Source: JAVKFF01 sp040226215
GTDB lineage: Bacteria; Pseudomonadota; Alphaproteobacteria; DSM-16000; Inquilinaceae
DNA length: 34,714 nt
Direction: 5' to 3'
NCBI GenBank assembly: GCA_040226215.1
Contig: JAVKFF010000044.1
Location: forward strand, 1-34,714
Part shown: positions 26,211 through 34,714 of the stretch, piece by piece
Layout: each line of letters begins with the position of its first letter
How positions within the stretch are numbered: the first letter of the stretch is position 1
Program-made: the position numbers and the translations under genes
The notes under the pieces: model-generated
What the model saw: only the letters and a program-made list of their open reading frames with translations
The model's database searches: none
What the model was told of the DNA's origin: nothing

Positions 26211-28583
26211 CTACTGGCGCATCATCGCAAGCCGGACGGCCTCCTCGGGATCCACCTTGTGATGCTCAGCGTCTTCCTCGTCGATCGAGAGCTGGACTCC
26301 GCGAACAGTCCCGTTGAACGCATTGCCCTTTGCCCCATAGTCCGGCGAGACAGGCGCGCCGCCGTCCTCGCCGATGTCGAGCCCGTCATCGGCGGAAAAG
26401 ACGGTCATGTGGGTTCTCGGGACAACCACTTCGCCCACCTTGTCGCCCTCGATGAAGAGCGTGGCCGTGCCACCCTTGCCGCGACCGCCACCGTCATAGG
26501 CGAACTCCATGCGGACCTGGCATCTACCGGACGGGATCGGCCGGTTACTTTCGGCGTAGGAGTGATCGACACCCGACAGGTTGTAGCAGTATTTCAGCTT
26601 GCCGTTCTTGGCGTAGAGGCTCCAGCCGCCGATATTGGCGCCCTGGGCGATGATCACGCCCTCGGCGCCACCGTCCGGCACGTCGAGTTCCGCCGTGACC
26701 GAGTGCGACTTGTTCTTGAGGGCCAGCACGCAGTTCTCGCCCAGCGCCTTCATGCCGCTGAACAGAACCTGACTCGTGCCACGGATCAGCACGGGGCGCC
26801 CCGCCAGATCCGGATCGAAGCGCTCGGCGGTGCGGTCGTCGAGCGGCAGCACGTTGTAGCGCGTCGCCTCGATGATGAAGAGGCGCTCGAGCTCCGCCAG
26901 CTTCTCGGGCATCTCCTTGGCGAGGTTCTTCGACTGGCTCCAGTCCTTGGTGGTGTCGTAGAGTTCCCAGACATCCTCGTCGAAGGGGATGGTCTTCTGC
27001 CCCACCAGGATCCACGGCGTTCGGTGCTTGGTCACCGCCGTCCAGCCCTTGTGGTAGATGCCGCGGTTGCCGAACATCTCGAAGTACTGGGTCTCGTGCC
27101 GCTCGGCGGCCTTCGCGTCGTTGAAGGCGTAGAGCATGCTCACACCCTCGATCGGCTTCTGCGTGATGCCGTCCACGGAGACCGGCTCGGGAACGCCGGC
27201 CGCCTCCAGGATGGTCGGCGCCACATCGATGACATGGGCGAACTGGCTGCGGACCTCGCCCTTGCCCTCGATCCCCTCGGGCCAGTGCACGATGGTGCCG
27301 TTGCGTGTGCCGCCCCAGTGCGAGGCGACCTGCTTGGTCCACTGGTACGGGCAGTTCATCGCGTGCGCCCAGCCCACGGCGTAGTGGTTGTAGGATTCCG
27401 GGCCGCCGAACTTGTCCAGCAGCTTCACCAGCCGCTCCGGCGTCTCGAGTTCCTCGAGCCCGTTGAACGGTGCCATCTCGTTGAACACGCCGTTGATGGT
27501 GCCCTCAGCAGAGGCGCCGTTGTCACCGATGATGTAGAAGATCAGCGTGTTGTCGATGATGTCGAGCTTCTCCAGCGACTCGATCACACGCCCGACATTA
27601 TGGTCGGTGTGCTCCATGAAGGCGGCATAGACCTCCATCTGGCGACGCAGCACGGGCTTCAGTTCCTCGGGCATGTCGTCCCAGGCGGGGATCTCGTCGT
27701 GCCGTGCGCTGAGTTGGCAATCCTCGGGGATTACGCCCAGCTTCTTCTGCCGGGCGATCGTCTCCTCGCGCAGCTTGTCCCAGCCCGAGTCGAAATGGCC
27801 TTTGTATTTCTCGATCCAGTCCTTGGGCACGTGATGAGGCGCATGGGTGGCGCCCGGCGCGAAGTAGATGAAGAAGGGCTTGTCGGGCGTCAGCGACTTC
27901 TGCTGTCCGATCCAGGCGATCGCCTTGTCCGTCATGTCCTCGGTGAAGTGGTAGCCTTCCTCGGGCGTTTTCGGCGGCTCGACGAGGTTGGTGCCCTCAT
28001 GGATGGTTGGGTACCACTGGTTCGCCTCACCGCCGATGAAGCCGTAGAAATACTCGAAGCCGCTACCCCCCGTCGGCCACTGGTCGTAGGGACCCGCCGG
28101 GCTCGTCTGCCACACCGGCACCTCGTGGCACTTGCCGAACTGGGCCGTCGCATAGCCGTTGAGCTTCAGCGTCTTCGCCAGGGGCGAGATGTTGTTCGGC
28201 AGGACCGAGCAGTAGCCCGGCGCGCCCGAGGCGATCTCGGTGATGCCGCCCATGCCCGCGGAATGATGGTTGCGGCCGGTCAGCAGCGCCTGGCGGGTTG
28301 GGGAACACAGCGCCGTGGTGTGGAAGCGATTGAACTTCAGGCCACCGGCCGCCAGCTTCTCGGCGGTCGGCGTATGGCAGGGGCCGCCGAAGGCGCTGGA
28401 TGAACCGAACCCGGCATCGTCGATCAGCACGATCAGGACGTTCGGCGCACCCTTGGGCGGCCGCAGCTGGTCGATCGGCGGGAACTTGCTGTCGGGGTCC
28501 TTCGCGTCGTAAGCGAGGTATTGCGTGCGCGTCGTGTTCGGCATCGGCAAATGCGAACGGTGTTTCTGGTCCTCGTTACTCAT
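26211..28583 (-). CDS. Arylsulfatase family protein (Cys-type, cytosolic), sulfatase 1
   Basis: 790 residues, in the size class of the ~780-residue mycobacterial AtsA/AtsD-like sulfatases. The metal-site Asp pair lies in VLIVLIDDAGFG (55-56). The formylglycine motif C-S-P-T-R starts at Cys93 in ALCSPTRQALLTGR. GKCHEVPVWQTSPAGPYDQW, APHHVPKDW and IGDNGASAEG supply other active-site residues. A C-terminal beta-rich domain (about 600-790) follows. There is no signal peptide. It hydrolyses a sulfate ester after Cys conversion by the maturase encoded next. The ATG at 28583 follows AAGGAG at 6 nt; an ATG at 28658 would lie in the AT-rich promoter area. Confidence 0.95.
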   Translation of the reverse strand: MSNEDQKHRSHLPMPNTTRTQYLAYDAKDPDSKFPPIDQLRPPKGAPNVLIVLIDDAGFGSSSAFGGPCHTPTAEKLAAGGLKFNRFHTTALCSPTRQALLTGRNHHSAGMGGITEIASGAPGYCSVLPNNISPLAKTLKLNGYATAQFGKCHEVPVWQTSPAGPYDQWPTGGSGFEYFYGFIGGEANQWYPTIHEGTNLVEPPKTPEEGYHFTEDMTDKAIAWIGQQKSLTPDKPFFIYFAPGATHAPHHVPKDWIEKYKGHFDSGWDKLREETIARQKKLGVIPEDCQLSARHDEIPAWDDMPEELKPVLRRQMEVYAAFMEHTDHNVGRVIESLEKLDIIDNTLIFYIIGDNGASAEGTINGVFNEMAPFNGLEELETPERLVKLLDKFGGPESYNHYAVGWAHAMNCPYQWTKQVASHWGGTRNGTIVHWPEGIEGKGEVRSQFAHVIDVAPTILEAAGVPEPVSVDGITQKPIEGVSMLYAFNDAKAAERHETQYFEMFGNRGIYHKGWTAVTKHRTPWILVGQKTIPFDEDVWELYDTTKDWSQSKNLAKEMPEKLAELERLFIIEATRYNVLPLDDRTAERFDPDLAGRPVLIRGTSQVLFSGMKALGENCVLALKNKSHSVTAELDVPDGGAEGVIIAQGANIGGWSLYAKNGKLKYCYNLSGVDHSYAESNRPIPSGRCQVRMEFAYDGGGRGKGGTATLFIEGDKVGEVVVPRTHMTVFSADDGLDIGEDGGAPVSPDYGAKGNAFNGTVRGVQLSIDEEDAEHHKVDPEEAVRLAMMRQ

Positions 28584-28691
28584 ATCACACTCCTTGGTCG
28601 CAAGCTTGTTGGGCAATTGGAGATGATTATCCAATTCGAACTTAGATTTTGGCGACATTCTGCAATATAACTCAAATCATCGCCCAGTTAT
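28584..28691. promoter_or_regulatory. AT-rich promoter region of sulfatase 1 with inverted repeat
   Basis: This short stretch is much more AT-rich than the rest of the window, as expected for a promoter. It contains AATTGG, 10-nt spacer, CCAATT at 28615-28636, about 30-55 bp before the sulfatase ATG, a possible operator or RNA stem. Clear -35/-10 boxes could not be fixed. Confidence 0.4.
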
Positions 28692-29123
28692 TTACACGGA
28701 TAACGTCTTGAGCATTCGGTTTTCCGTCTGCATCTTTTTCGGGGGACGGCAGCGGTCACTCGATGCGGTCAGCCGATGCTCACGGGCAGCCCGCCGCTGC
28801 GCGCCCGTTTCCAGACGATTCGAGACGGTGAAGGTGATCGGGAGCGTGATGGGCGCCGACCACCGGTCGGCCCACCGGTCACAGGTGCTCCCGGCGTTGA
28901 GGCCAAGGCTCCAGGCATTGGCTGTGGCGTCGGCGACGAAGGGCTGCAAATCTTCCGCGCCCCTCGTATTGCCCTGGGCGCTGTCGTGGTTGAACTGGTG
29001 GGGCACGCCTATCAGCGCCGCGGCATCGGTATCGTCGCTCTGCGCCAGCGCGTTCGGGACCGGCCAGGCCGACGCCACGGCCGCCACGGGGATCCATCGC
29101 GCCAAGTCGCCTGACCCAACCAT
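28692..29123 (-). pseudogene. Decayed outer-membrane beta-barrel (transporter-like) gene
   Basis: The frame opens at ATG 29123 behind AAAGGA with a signal-peptide-like start (WIPVAAVASAWPVPNALAQS). It jumps directly to a segment resembling the C-terminal part of the barrel proteins often found beside sulfatases: LQPFVADATANAWSLGLNAGSTCDRWADRWSAP compares with the usual LQPFxNYN..GW.L..... T.NWEADRWTVP pattern. After ITFTVSNRLETGAQ the reading becomes Arg-rich and the typical barrel end (a final aromatic residue) is missing. I infer an internal deletion plus a C-terminal frameshift. The 29124-29345 stretch upstream holds nothing recognisable. An intact small secreted protein cannot be excluded. 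Confidence 0.4.
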
Positions 29124-29345
29124 CGGTGTCCTTTCCACGGATCATCGGAGGTCCTCGCTCCGTGAAGCGATCTCCCGAAGGCTGCGGTGCCGGCGGCGCG
29201 GCGGACAGATCGTTACGGTAGTTTACGTGTTGGCGCCGCGGCGATCTCGCTCCGCAGGCTGGCGATCAGCTGGCGCCACGCGGACCGGCGGGCGGCGCTC
29301 TGGTGCCGTCCTGCATGACCATCCTCCAAGGACGGCCGACGGAAT

Positions 29346-30518
29346 TCAGATGACGCCGAGCAGGAAGGAAAGCAGGTCGTCGATCGGGACCAGCATCAGG
29401 GCCCATGGCAGGAAAGGCGCGAAGGTGGCGAAGAGCAGCGGCAGGACGTTCGTGGTGATGTCCGCCGGCACCGTGCTCATGCCCCTGATGATGTCGACGC
29501 TCGCGTTGAGGTCGGCCAGGGACTGGATGTCGGCGCTGCCGACGATCGTGTCCTCGCGCGGCAGGTCGCGCGCGATCCACTTGCGATGGAACTGCCAGAC
29601 ATACTCCTGTCCGAGCTTGCCATAGGCGAGCATCCCCTCGCGGCGGAGCCGCACCAGCGTGCCCGTGAAGACGAACAGCGGCGCGAGGAAAACAACAAGG
29701 ACGAGAACCGCGTAGGCAAGGACGAGGAACTGGTAGTCGGCGAAGGTCGCGTAGCCAAAGTAGATCTCCTGGCCCGCAGCGGCGGAGAGAGTGATCGAGA
29801 GTGCCAGGACGATGCTGGCGAGCGACTGCTGCACGACGCCCAGGAACCCCAGACCGCCGGCGCGATCGGGATGGGTGGGAAACAGCCTGAGGTCGAGCTG
29901 GGACATGCGAAAGAGGAACCAGCTCCATAACAGGTAGCGCCAGATCCAGCGCAGGATCAGGAACTGGAGTACGGGAAGGCTGACGACGACCCACCACCAG
30001 CCGGCTAGCGAAAGCCCGTCCGAGCCCTGCTGCCAGGCCGAGATCGGCGATCCGGCATCGGCCCGGAACAGCGTGCCGAACAGCACGACCAGGCCGATGA
30101 TGACGAGATCGGGCAGATGGGAGTTCCGGATGCCGGAAATGCGCGTGAGAATCGCCTCGAAGACGCCGTGGTCCCGCTTTCGTATGAGACTGCTGTCGAC
30201 GAAGGCGCGGATGGCCTGAACGGCATTGCGCTCGATCAGGCCCTCGGCGAGCAGGAGCAGCGGCACCGCCACCAGCAGCCGCGCGTGGGCGGCGATATCG
30301 AAGATGAAGGGCCCGGGCGCCGGCGAACCGAAGGCTCGCCCCTCGATCAGCGAGAACAGGAGCAGGGGAGTCCAGGTCAGCGCCGCGAAGGCGATCGCCC
30401 GGCGGCGCGCCGGCTCGAACTCGGCGTTCATCAGCCGCGCCCGGACAAGGGCTCGATAATACGGTCCGCCGGTCAGCAGCGAGACGAGGTCGGGACGATC
30501 CTGAAGTCGGGTCGACAT
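29346..30518 (-). CDS. Polytopic inner-membrane protein of unknown function
   Basis: 390 residues with about eight membrane segments: around AIAFAALTWTPLLLFSLI, RLLVAVPLLLLAEGLI, LVIIGLVVLFGTLF, WWWVVVSLPVLQFLIL, ASIVLALSITLSAAAG, FLVLAYAVLVLVVFLAPLFVF, and a C-terminal pair from about 355 on. The N-terminal 40 residues and the loop EYVWQFHRKWIARDLPRED look cytosolic. No catalytic motif or named family is recognised. It lies between the two sulfatase genes, 61 bp downstream of sulfatase 2 on the same strand, and may take part in handling the sulfated substrate or the released sulfate (inference from position only). Confidence 0.85.
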   Translation of the reverse strand: MSTRLQDRPDLVSLLTGGPYYRALVRARLMNAEFEPARRRAIAFAALTWTPLLLFSLIEGRAFGSPAPGPFIFDIAAHARLLVAVPLLLLAEGLIERNAVQAIRAFVDSSLIRKRDHGVFEAILTRISGIRNSHLPDLVIIGLVVLFGTLFRADAGSPISAWQQGSDGLSLAGWWWVVVSLPVLQFLILRWIWRYLLWSWFLFRMSQLDLRLFPTHPDRAGGLGFLGVVQQSLASIVLALSITLSAAAGQEIYFGYATFADYQFLVLAYAVLVLVVFLAPLFVFTGTLVRLRREGMLAYGKLGQEYVWQFHRKWIARDLPREDTIVGSADIQSLADLNASVDIIRGMSTVPADITTNVLPLLFATFAPFLPWALMLVPIDDLLSFLLGVI

Positions 30519-30541
30519 TGCAATCCCCAGACGGAACGAGA

Positions 30542-30571
30542 CCAGGCGGCGGGGTGTTACCCGCCGCCTGG
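30542..30571 (-). terminator. Strong intercistronic hairpin after sulfatase 2
   Basis: Perfect 12-bp stem CCAGGCGGCGGG / CCCGCCGCCTGG with a 6-nt loop, 8 nt after the sulfatase 2 stop and just before the ribosome-binding site of the next gene. No T-run. Same placement as the stem after sulfatase 1. Confidence 0.55.
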
Positions 30572-30579
30572 CCGGAGAC

Positions 30580-32934
30580 CTACTGCCGCGCGAGATGCAT
30601 TCGCAAGGTCGCCTCGTCGTCCTTGATCAGCTCGCCGCTGACGTCGACCGTCACCTTGTGGATGGTGCCGGTGAAGCGGAACGGCGCCTGGTATTCGGGC
30701 GTCACCGTCGGGGCAGTGTCGGCGCCGCAGAAAACCGCGCTGAGGAGGCCAATGTTCAGCGGGTTGGTGAAGGCGATCTCGCCGTCGCCGACCAGCCGGT
30801 CGTCGATATAGAGCTGCCCCCGGCCCGGCGCGCCGAGCCCGTTGGCAATGTCGGGCTTGCCGGTCGTCTCGAACTCGTAGCGCAGCTTGTGCCGGCCGGC
30901 GGGGACCGGCTCGGTCGCCTTCACATGCACCGTGGTGCGGCCGACATAGTTGTAGGCGAAGCTGAAAAGGCCGTCCTTGACATAGACCGACAGGCCGCCG
31001 TCCCGCGCGCCTTGGGCGTAGATCACGCCCTCCGCTCCGCCCTCGGGAATCTCGACATCGGCTGTGACGCTGTACGGCCGGTTCAGCAGGCCGGGGATGG
31101 CGTTGCTCGGTACACCCTGGGTGTTGGGGTACAGCGTGAAGCTGCTGCGCTCGCCGGCAATCTGCGGCCGTTCGTCGGCAAAGCGCGCGGTGCCGCGGGA
31201 GTCGACCGGAAGGACATTGTACTTGCCGGCCTCGACATACCAGGTGCCGATCAGTTCGATCAGCTTGGCGCGGTTGGTCGCGGCGAGGTCGTGGTTCTCC
31301 GCCGGATCGACCGCGACGTGGTAGAGTTCCCACTTGGTTGCGTCGATCTCGGTCAGCTTTTCCGCGTTCATCGGTGCGCCGAAGAAGGCCCCGGCCTCGG
31401 TGAAGGACGGCCCCGGCCACGGACACACCGCACGCCAGCCGTCGTGATAGATCGAGCGGTGGCCCATCATCTCGAAATACTGGGTGAGGTGCCGGGTCGG
31501 CGCCGTGGCGTCATCGAAGGTGTGGGCGAGGCTGTAGCCCTCGATCGGCGACTGCGTGACGCCCTTGATCACGGTCGGCGCCTCGAAGCCGGCCGCCTCC
31601 AGCACCGTCGGAACCATGTCGATGGCGTGGGCGTATTGGTGCCTGATCTCCCCCTTCGCCTTGATGCCGTCCGGCCAGGAGACGATGAAGGGGTCGCTGA
31701 CGCCGCCGCGATAGGTCTCCCGCTTCCAGCGCCGGAACGGCGTGTTGCCGGCCCAGGTCCAGCCCCAGGCGTAGTGGTTGTTCAGCTCCGGTCCGCCGAG
31801 CTTGTCGATCATCGCCAGCGCTTCCTCGGGGGAGGCCTTGACGTTGTTGAAGAACATCGCCTCGTTGACCATGCCGGACGGGCCGCCCTCGGAACTGGCG
31901 CCGTTGTCGGAGATCAGCATGATGAGGGTGTTGTCCAGCTCGCCGAGCTTGGTGAGGAACTCGAGCAGACGCCCGATATGGTGATCGGTGTGGGTCATGA
32001 ACCCGGCGAAGACTTCCATCATCCGCGCGTAAAGCCGCTTCTCGTCGGCTGACAGCCCATCCCAGAGCGGCACGTCGGGGTCGTGGCGCGACAGTTCCGC
32101 GTCGTCGGGCAGGATGCCGAGTTCCTTCTGACGGGCGAAGGTGCGCTCGCGCAGCTTTTCCCAGCCATCGTCGAAGCGGCCCTTGTAGAGATCGGCCCAA
32201 TCCCTGGGCACCTGGTGCGGAGCGTGGCAGGCGCCCGGGCAGAAATACATGAAGAAGGGCTTCTCGGGCGCCACCTGCTTGGAGTCAGCGATGAAGCTGA
32301 TCGCCTTGTCCACCAGGTCCTCCGTGACGTGGTAGCCCTCCTCCGGACCGCGCTCGACCTCCACCGAATGGTTGTCGTAGACCAGTTCGGGGTAGTACTG
32401 ATGCGTCTCGCCGCCCAGGAAACCGTAGAACCGCTCGAAGCCGCGCCCCAGCGGCCAGCGGTCATAGGGACCGGCGGCGGAAATCTGGTCGGCCGGCGTC
32501 AGGTGCCACTTGCCGATGGCGTAGGTATTGTAGCCCTGCTGCTGCAGCATCTCCGAGATGAATCCGTTCTCGAAGGGGATGTAACCATTGCCGCCGGGGT
32601 ATCCGGTCGATCCCTCGGTGATGCAGGCCATGCCGTTGGAATGATGGTTGCGGCCGGTCAGAATGCAGGACCGGCTGGGCGAGCACAGCGCCGTGGTGTG
32701 CATGTTGGTGTAGGTCAGGCCGCGGGCGGCGAGGCCGTCGATCACCGGCGTCTCGCAAGGACCGCCGAAGCAGCCCAACTGGCCGAAACCGACATCGTCG
32801 AGGACGATGAACAGGACGTTCGGCGCTCCCATCGGCGCTCGCAGCGGCTGGGGCCAGGCGGGAGACGAGACGTCGAAGGTTCGGCCGATGACGCCGGTGA
32901 AAGCGGTTCCCGACTTGTATTCCTTGAGCGACAT
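30580..32934 (-). CDS. Arylsulfatase family protein (Cys-type, cytosolic), sulfatase 2
   Basis: 784 residues, clearly a paralogue of the 26211-28583 product. Asp46/Asp47 in LFIVLDDVGFG, the formylglycine motif C-S-P-S-R from Cys84 in ALCSPSRSCILTGR, GKWHLTP, CHAPHQVPRDWADLYKG and ISDNGASSEG are all present. The GKWHLTP variant differs from GKCHEVP in sulfatase 1, so the substrates probably differ. The C-terminal beta-rich domain (about 620-784) contains GGAEGVIYAQGARDGGLSVYV, matching the other sulfatase. No signal peptide, so cytosolic and accessible to the maturase. The ATG follows AAGGGAGC at 8 nt. Confidence 0.95.
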   Translation of the reverse strand: MSLKEYKSGTAFTGVIGRTFDVSSPAWPQPLRAPMGAPNVLFIVLDDVGFGQLGCFGGPCETPVIDGLAARGLTYTNMHTTALCSPSRSCILTGRNHHSNGMACITEGSTGYPGGNGYIPFENGFISEMLQQQGYNTYAIGKWHLTPADQISAAGPYDRWPLGRGFERFYGFLGGETHQYYPELVYDNHSVEVERGPEEGYHVTEDLVDKAISFIADSKQVAPEKPFFMYFCPGACHAPHQVPRDWADLYKGRFDDGWEKLRERTFARQKELGILPDDAELSRHDPDVPLWDGLSADEKRLYARMMEVFAGFMTHTDHHIGRLLEFLTKLGELDNTLIMLISDNGASSEGGPSGMVNEAMFFNNVKASPEEALAMIDKLGGPELNNHYAWGWTWAGNTPFRRWKRETYRGGVSDPFIVSWPDGIKAKGEIRHQYAHAIDMVPTVLEAAGFEAPTVIKGVTQSPIEGYSLAHTFDDATAPTRHLTQYFEMMGHRSIYHDGWRAVCPWPGPSFTEAGAFFGAPMNAEKLTEIDATKWELYHVAVDPAENHDLAATNRAKLIELIGTWYVEAGKYNVLPVDSRGTARFADERPQIAGERSSFTLYPNTQGVPSNAIPGLLNRPYSVTADVEIPEGGAEGVIYAQGARDGGLSVYVKDGLFSFAYNYVGRTTVHVKATEPVPAGRHKLRYEFETTGKPDIANGLGAPGRGQLYIDDRLVGDGEIAFTNPLNIGLLSAVFCGADTAPTVTPEYQAPFRFTGTIHKVTVDVSGELIKDDEATLRMHLARQ

Positions 32935-32962
32935 GAAAGTGCTCCCTTGCGTTGGTCTGTCG

Positions 32963-33409
32963 TCAGCCGATGCGGAAGAGGATGCTGAGGAACGCCAGCA
33001 GTCCGATCACGAGGAGGACGACGCTCACCGCGACGAGCGGTGTCCACAGGGCGTGTCCCTCCCTGATGCCGGCGATGACCCGGAAGTGCTCCTGCCAGAG
33101 GTATTTCATCGATTGGTGGTACTGGAAGATCGAGATCAGCAGGGCGACGACCCCGACCAGGATCATGGCCAAACCCAGCAGGCGCGGCGCGTTCACGTAG
33201 CGTGCCGGTTCGACGTCCTGGGCCTGGTTGAACTGCTCGAAGAACTTCACGATGGTGAAGCCGAAGCCGATCAGCGCCACTGCGGTCCGCGCCCAGGACA
33301 TCAGCGTTCGCTCCAGGCTGAGCCGCGTGCGGATCCAGGAGAAGTGGGAGTCGGAGGTGGTCCGGACCTCGAACCGCCCAGGATCGGAATGGGTGTCTTG
33401 CGACGTCAT
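32963..33409 (-). CDS. DUF202 (YidH-like) membrane protein
   Basis: 148 residues. The DUF202 signature RTRLSLERTLMSWARTAVALIGFGFTIVKFF starts near residue 26, followed by two more membrane segments (LLGLAMILVGVVALLISIF and LVAVSVVLLVIGLLAFLSIL). The molecular function of the family is not established. The ATG at 33409 gives an ordinary N-terminus; the frame is open further up to 33514 but the extra Arg/Pro-rich residues overlap the MscS gene. It lies 28 nt after the channel gene and 28 nt before sulfatase 2, so probably co-transcribed. Confidence 0.88.
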   Translation of the reverse strand: MTSQDTHSDPGRFEVRTTSDSHFSWIRTRLSLERTLMSWARTAVALIGFGFTIVKFFEQFNQAQDVEPARYVNAPRLLGLAMILVGVVALLISIFQYHQSMKYLWQEHFRVIAGIREGHALWTPLVAVSVVLLVIGLLAFLSILFRIG

Positions 33410-33437
33410 GCTGGTTGCGTCCTCGCTGCCGGGCGTG

Positions 33438-34714
33438 TCACGTGGTCGAGGGGGGTGGCGCCGCGTGCCGGTGCGCCGCGGCCAGTTCGGCGGCCGTCGC
33501 CTCCTCGCGGCCATCGCCGCGATTGATGCTGATCGACGGCGAGGCGAGCCGGATGCCGTTCGCCTTGAAGGCCTCGACCACCCGGCGATAGGTCTCGCGG
33601 CGGATCGCGAATTGCTGACCGGGCTTGGCCATGAACTTCACCGAGATGATCAGCGCGTAGTCGGTGATCCGGCCGATGCCCTTGAACTTGGGGGCGTCGA
33701 GCAGGCCCTCGGAGGAATCGGGATCGGCGGCGAGCGTCCGCCCGACCTGCTTTACCACCTTGGCGAGCTGCTCCACATCGCTGTCCAGCGCGACGCCGAA
33801 TTCGAGCTTCTCGACCACCCAGTCGCGGCTGTAATTGGTCAGCGAGTCGATGGTGCCGAAGGCCACGGTGTGTACCGCGCCGCGATGGTGCCGCAGCTTG
33901 ATGGAGCGCAGCGAGATGCTCTCGACGGTGCCCTTCAGCTTGCCGGTATCGACGTACTCCCCGACTCTGAAGGCGTCGTCGAGGAGGAAGAAGAAGCCGG
34001 AGACGATGTCCCGCACCAGGCTCTGCGCCCCGAAGCCGATGGCCAGGCCGATGACGCCCGCGCCGGCGAGCAGCGGCCCGATGGCGATGCCGAAGGAAGA
34101 CAGCGCCGAGAGCAGCACGATCACCGCGATCGCGATCAGCAGGAAGGCGCGCACCAGGGGCAGCATCGTCGCGATTCTGGCCATCGACGACGACGGCGGC
34201 GCGGTCCGGGCCGCCACGATCTGCCGGTCGATCCACCCCCTGACCCCGGTCCAGAGCACGAAGCCGACGATCGCGACCACGCCGCCCTGAAGGATGATCC
34301 GCAGAACCGCGGCCGTGGGGCCGTCGCCCGCCGTGGGATCGACCTGCCAGATCCGCAGCAGCAGCCACAGCGCGGCGATCACCATCGCCGCCTGGATGAT
34401 GCGGCGAAGGGAACGTTGCGTGGTGGCGGCGCCGAGAGCCCGGACCGCCGTCGTCGGCAGCATCGAGACCGCCGTCGCTCCGGTCTGGCCGATGGCCGGG
34501 CCGCCTTCGATGATCCGGTCGACGATGCGTGTGCCGACGGGCACCAGCAGCACGACAAGCAGGCTGAAGATCGCGCGCCAGGCGACGCCGCTCTCACCGG
34601 TCAGCTGCCCGAAGCCCCAGAGCCCCCAGACCACCGTGAGGCCCAGCGACAGGAACGCCGCGATCATCCTGGTGCGCATGGCGCTGCTCCCGGCGCCGGC
34701 GCCGGTGGCCTCGG
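33438..34714 (-). CDS. MscS-family mechanosensitive channel (5' end outside window)
   Basis: At least 424 codons are visible, and the frame is open to the right edge. The pore helix and upper beta domain are unmistakable: LLAGAGVIGLAIGFGAQSLVRDIVSGFFFLLDDAFRVGEYVDTG, then GTVESISLRSIKLRHHRGAVHTVAFGTIDSLTNYSRD. At least four further membrane segments precede the pore helix, so it belongs to the larger MscS relatives. An ATG at 34679 exists, but the in-frame residues upstream (EATGAGAGSSA) are uninterrupted and large MscS relatives have long N-terminal parts, so the true start is probably beyond the window. The C-terminal tail is Ala/His/Pro-rich. Its link with sulfatase function is only positional. 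Confidence 0.92.
   Translation of the reverse strand, partial: EATGAGAGSSAMRTRMIAAFLSLGLTVVWGLWGFGQLTGESGVAWRAIFSLLVVLLVPVGTRIVDRIIEGGPAIGQTGATAVSMLPTTAVRALGAATTQRSLRRIIQAAMVIAALWLLLRIWQVDPTAGDGPTAAVLRIILQGGVVAIVGFVLWTGVRGWIDRQIVAARTAPPSSSMARIATMLPLVRAFLLIAIAVIVLLSALSSFGIAIGPLLAGAGVIGLAIGFGAQSLVRDIVSGFFFLLDDAFRVGEYVDTGKLKGTVESISLRSIKLRHHRGAVHTVAFGTIDSLTNYSRDWVVEKLEFGVALDSDVEQLAKVVKQVGRTLAADPDSSEGLLDAPKFKGIGRITDYALIISVKFMAKPGQQFAIRRETYRRVVEAFKANGIRLASPSISINRGDGREEATAAELAAAHRHAAPPPSTT

Noticed and set aside
26121..28403. 760-codon plus-strand open frame opposite sulfatase 1
   Set aside because: Antisense shadow; sulfatase 1 carries all family motifs on the minus strand.
29266..29322. 18-residue ORF with GGAGG before ATG 29322
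   Set aside because: No similarity or overlap with a gene start; too short to support without conservation data.

Overview
This is a GC-rich window with dense ORFs, short intergenic gaps and several GTG starts. Gene content (RbsABC-type transporter, SDR and ALDH enzymes, a 2-oxoacid-dehydrogenase-type complex, cytosolic arylsulfatases) and base composition suggest an environmental alphaproteobacterium; this is inference, because no rRNA, tRNA or other marker gene is present. No mobile element, CRISPR array or tRNA was seen.

Region 1 (1-6841, minus strand): a lipoxygenase gene is followed 8 nt later by a very large signalling gene (Ser/Thr-kinase-like domain, AAA/STAND ATPase, long helical region, start of a GAF-like segment) that runs off the left edge. 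A separate GNAT acetyltransferase lies upstream.

Region 2 (7116-23703) is a divergent catabolic locus. Leftward from the control region at 12552-12772 runs a CUT2 (ribose-type) ABC importer: binding protein, an SDR dehydrogenase, two permeases and a double ATPase. Rightward runs an operon that opens with an unusual regulator, a winged-helix domain fused to a family-1 solute-binding domain with no signal peptide. It continues with a second SDR, an M24 creatinase/DddP-like enzyme lacking one metal-ligand Asp, acetoin/pyruvate-dehydrogenase-type E1 alpha and beta, an E2 split over two genes on either side of an aldehyde dehydrogenase, and E3. The first E2 gene carries the lipoyl and E3-binding domains plus a degenerate catalytic-like tail. 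The second carries an E3-binding domain and an intact catalytic domain but no lipoyl domain. A reasonable reading is uptake of a polyol-, diol- or sugar-like compound, oxidation by SDRs to a hydroxyketone or diketone, cleavage by the lipoate complex to acyl-CoA plus an aldehyde, and oxidation of the aldehyde by the ALDH. The substrate is not known.

Region 3 (24037-34714, minus strand) is a sulfatase locus: MscS-type channel (cut by the right edge), DUF202 membrane protein, sulfatase, 8-TM membrane protein, a decayed outer-membrane-barrel gene, a second sulfatase, an anaerobic-type radical-SAM sulfatase maturase, a DUF1622 protein and a small membrane protein. Both sulfatases carry the Cys-type C-x-P-x-R motif, so the maturase can serve both. 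Each sulfatase gene is followed within about 15 nt by a strong perfect hairpin, and a possible 17-codon leader ORF with an ideal ribosome-binding site overlaps the maturase start.
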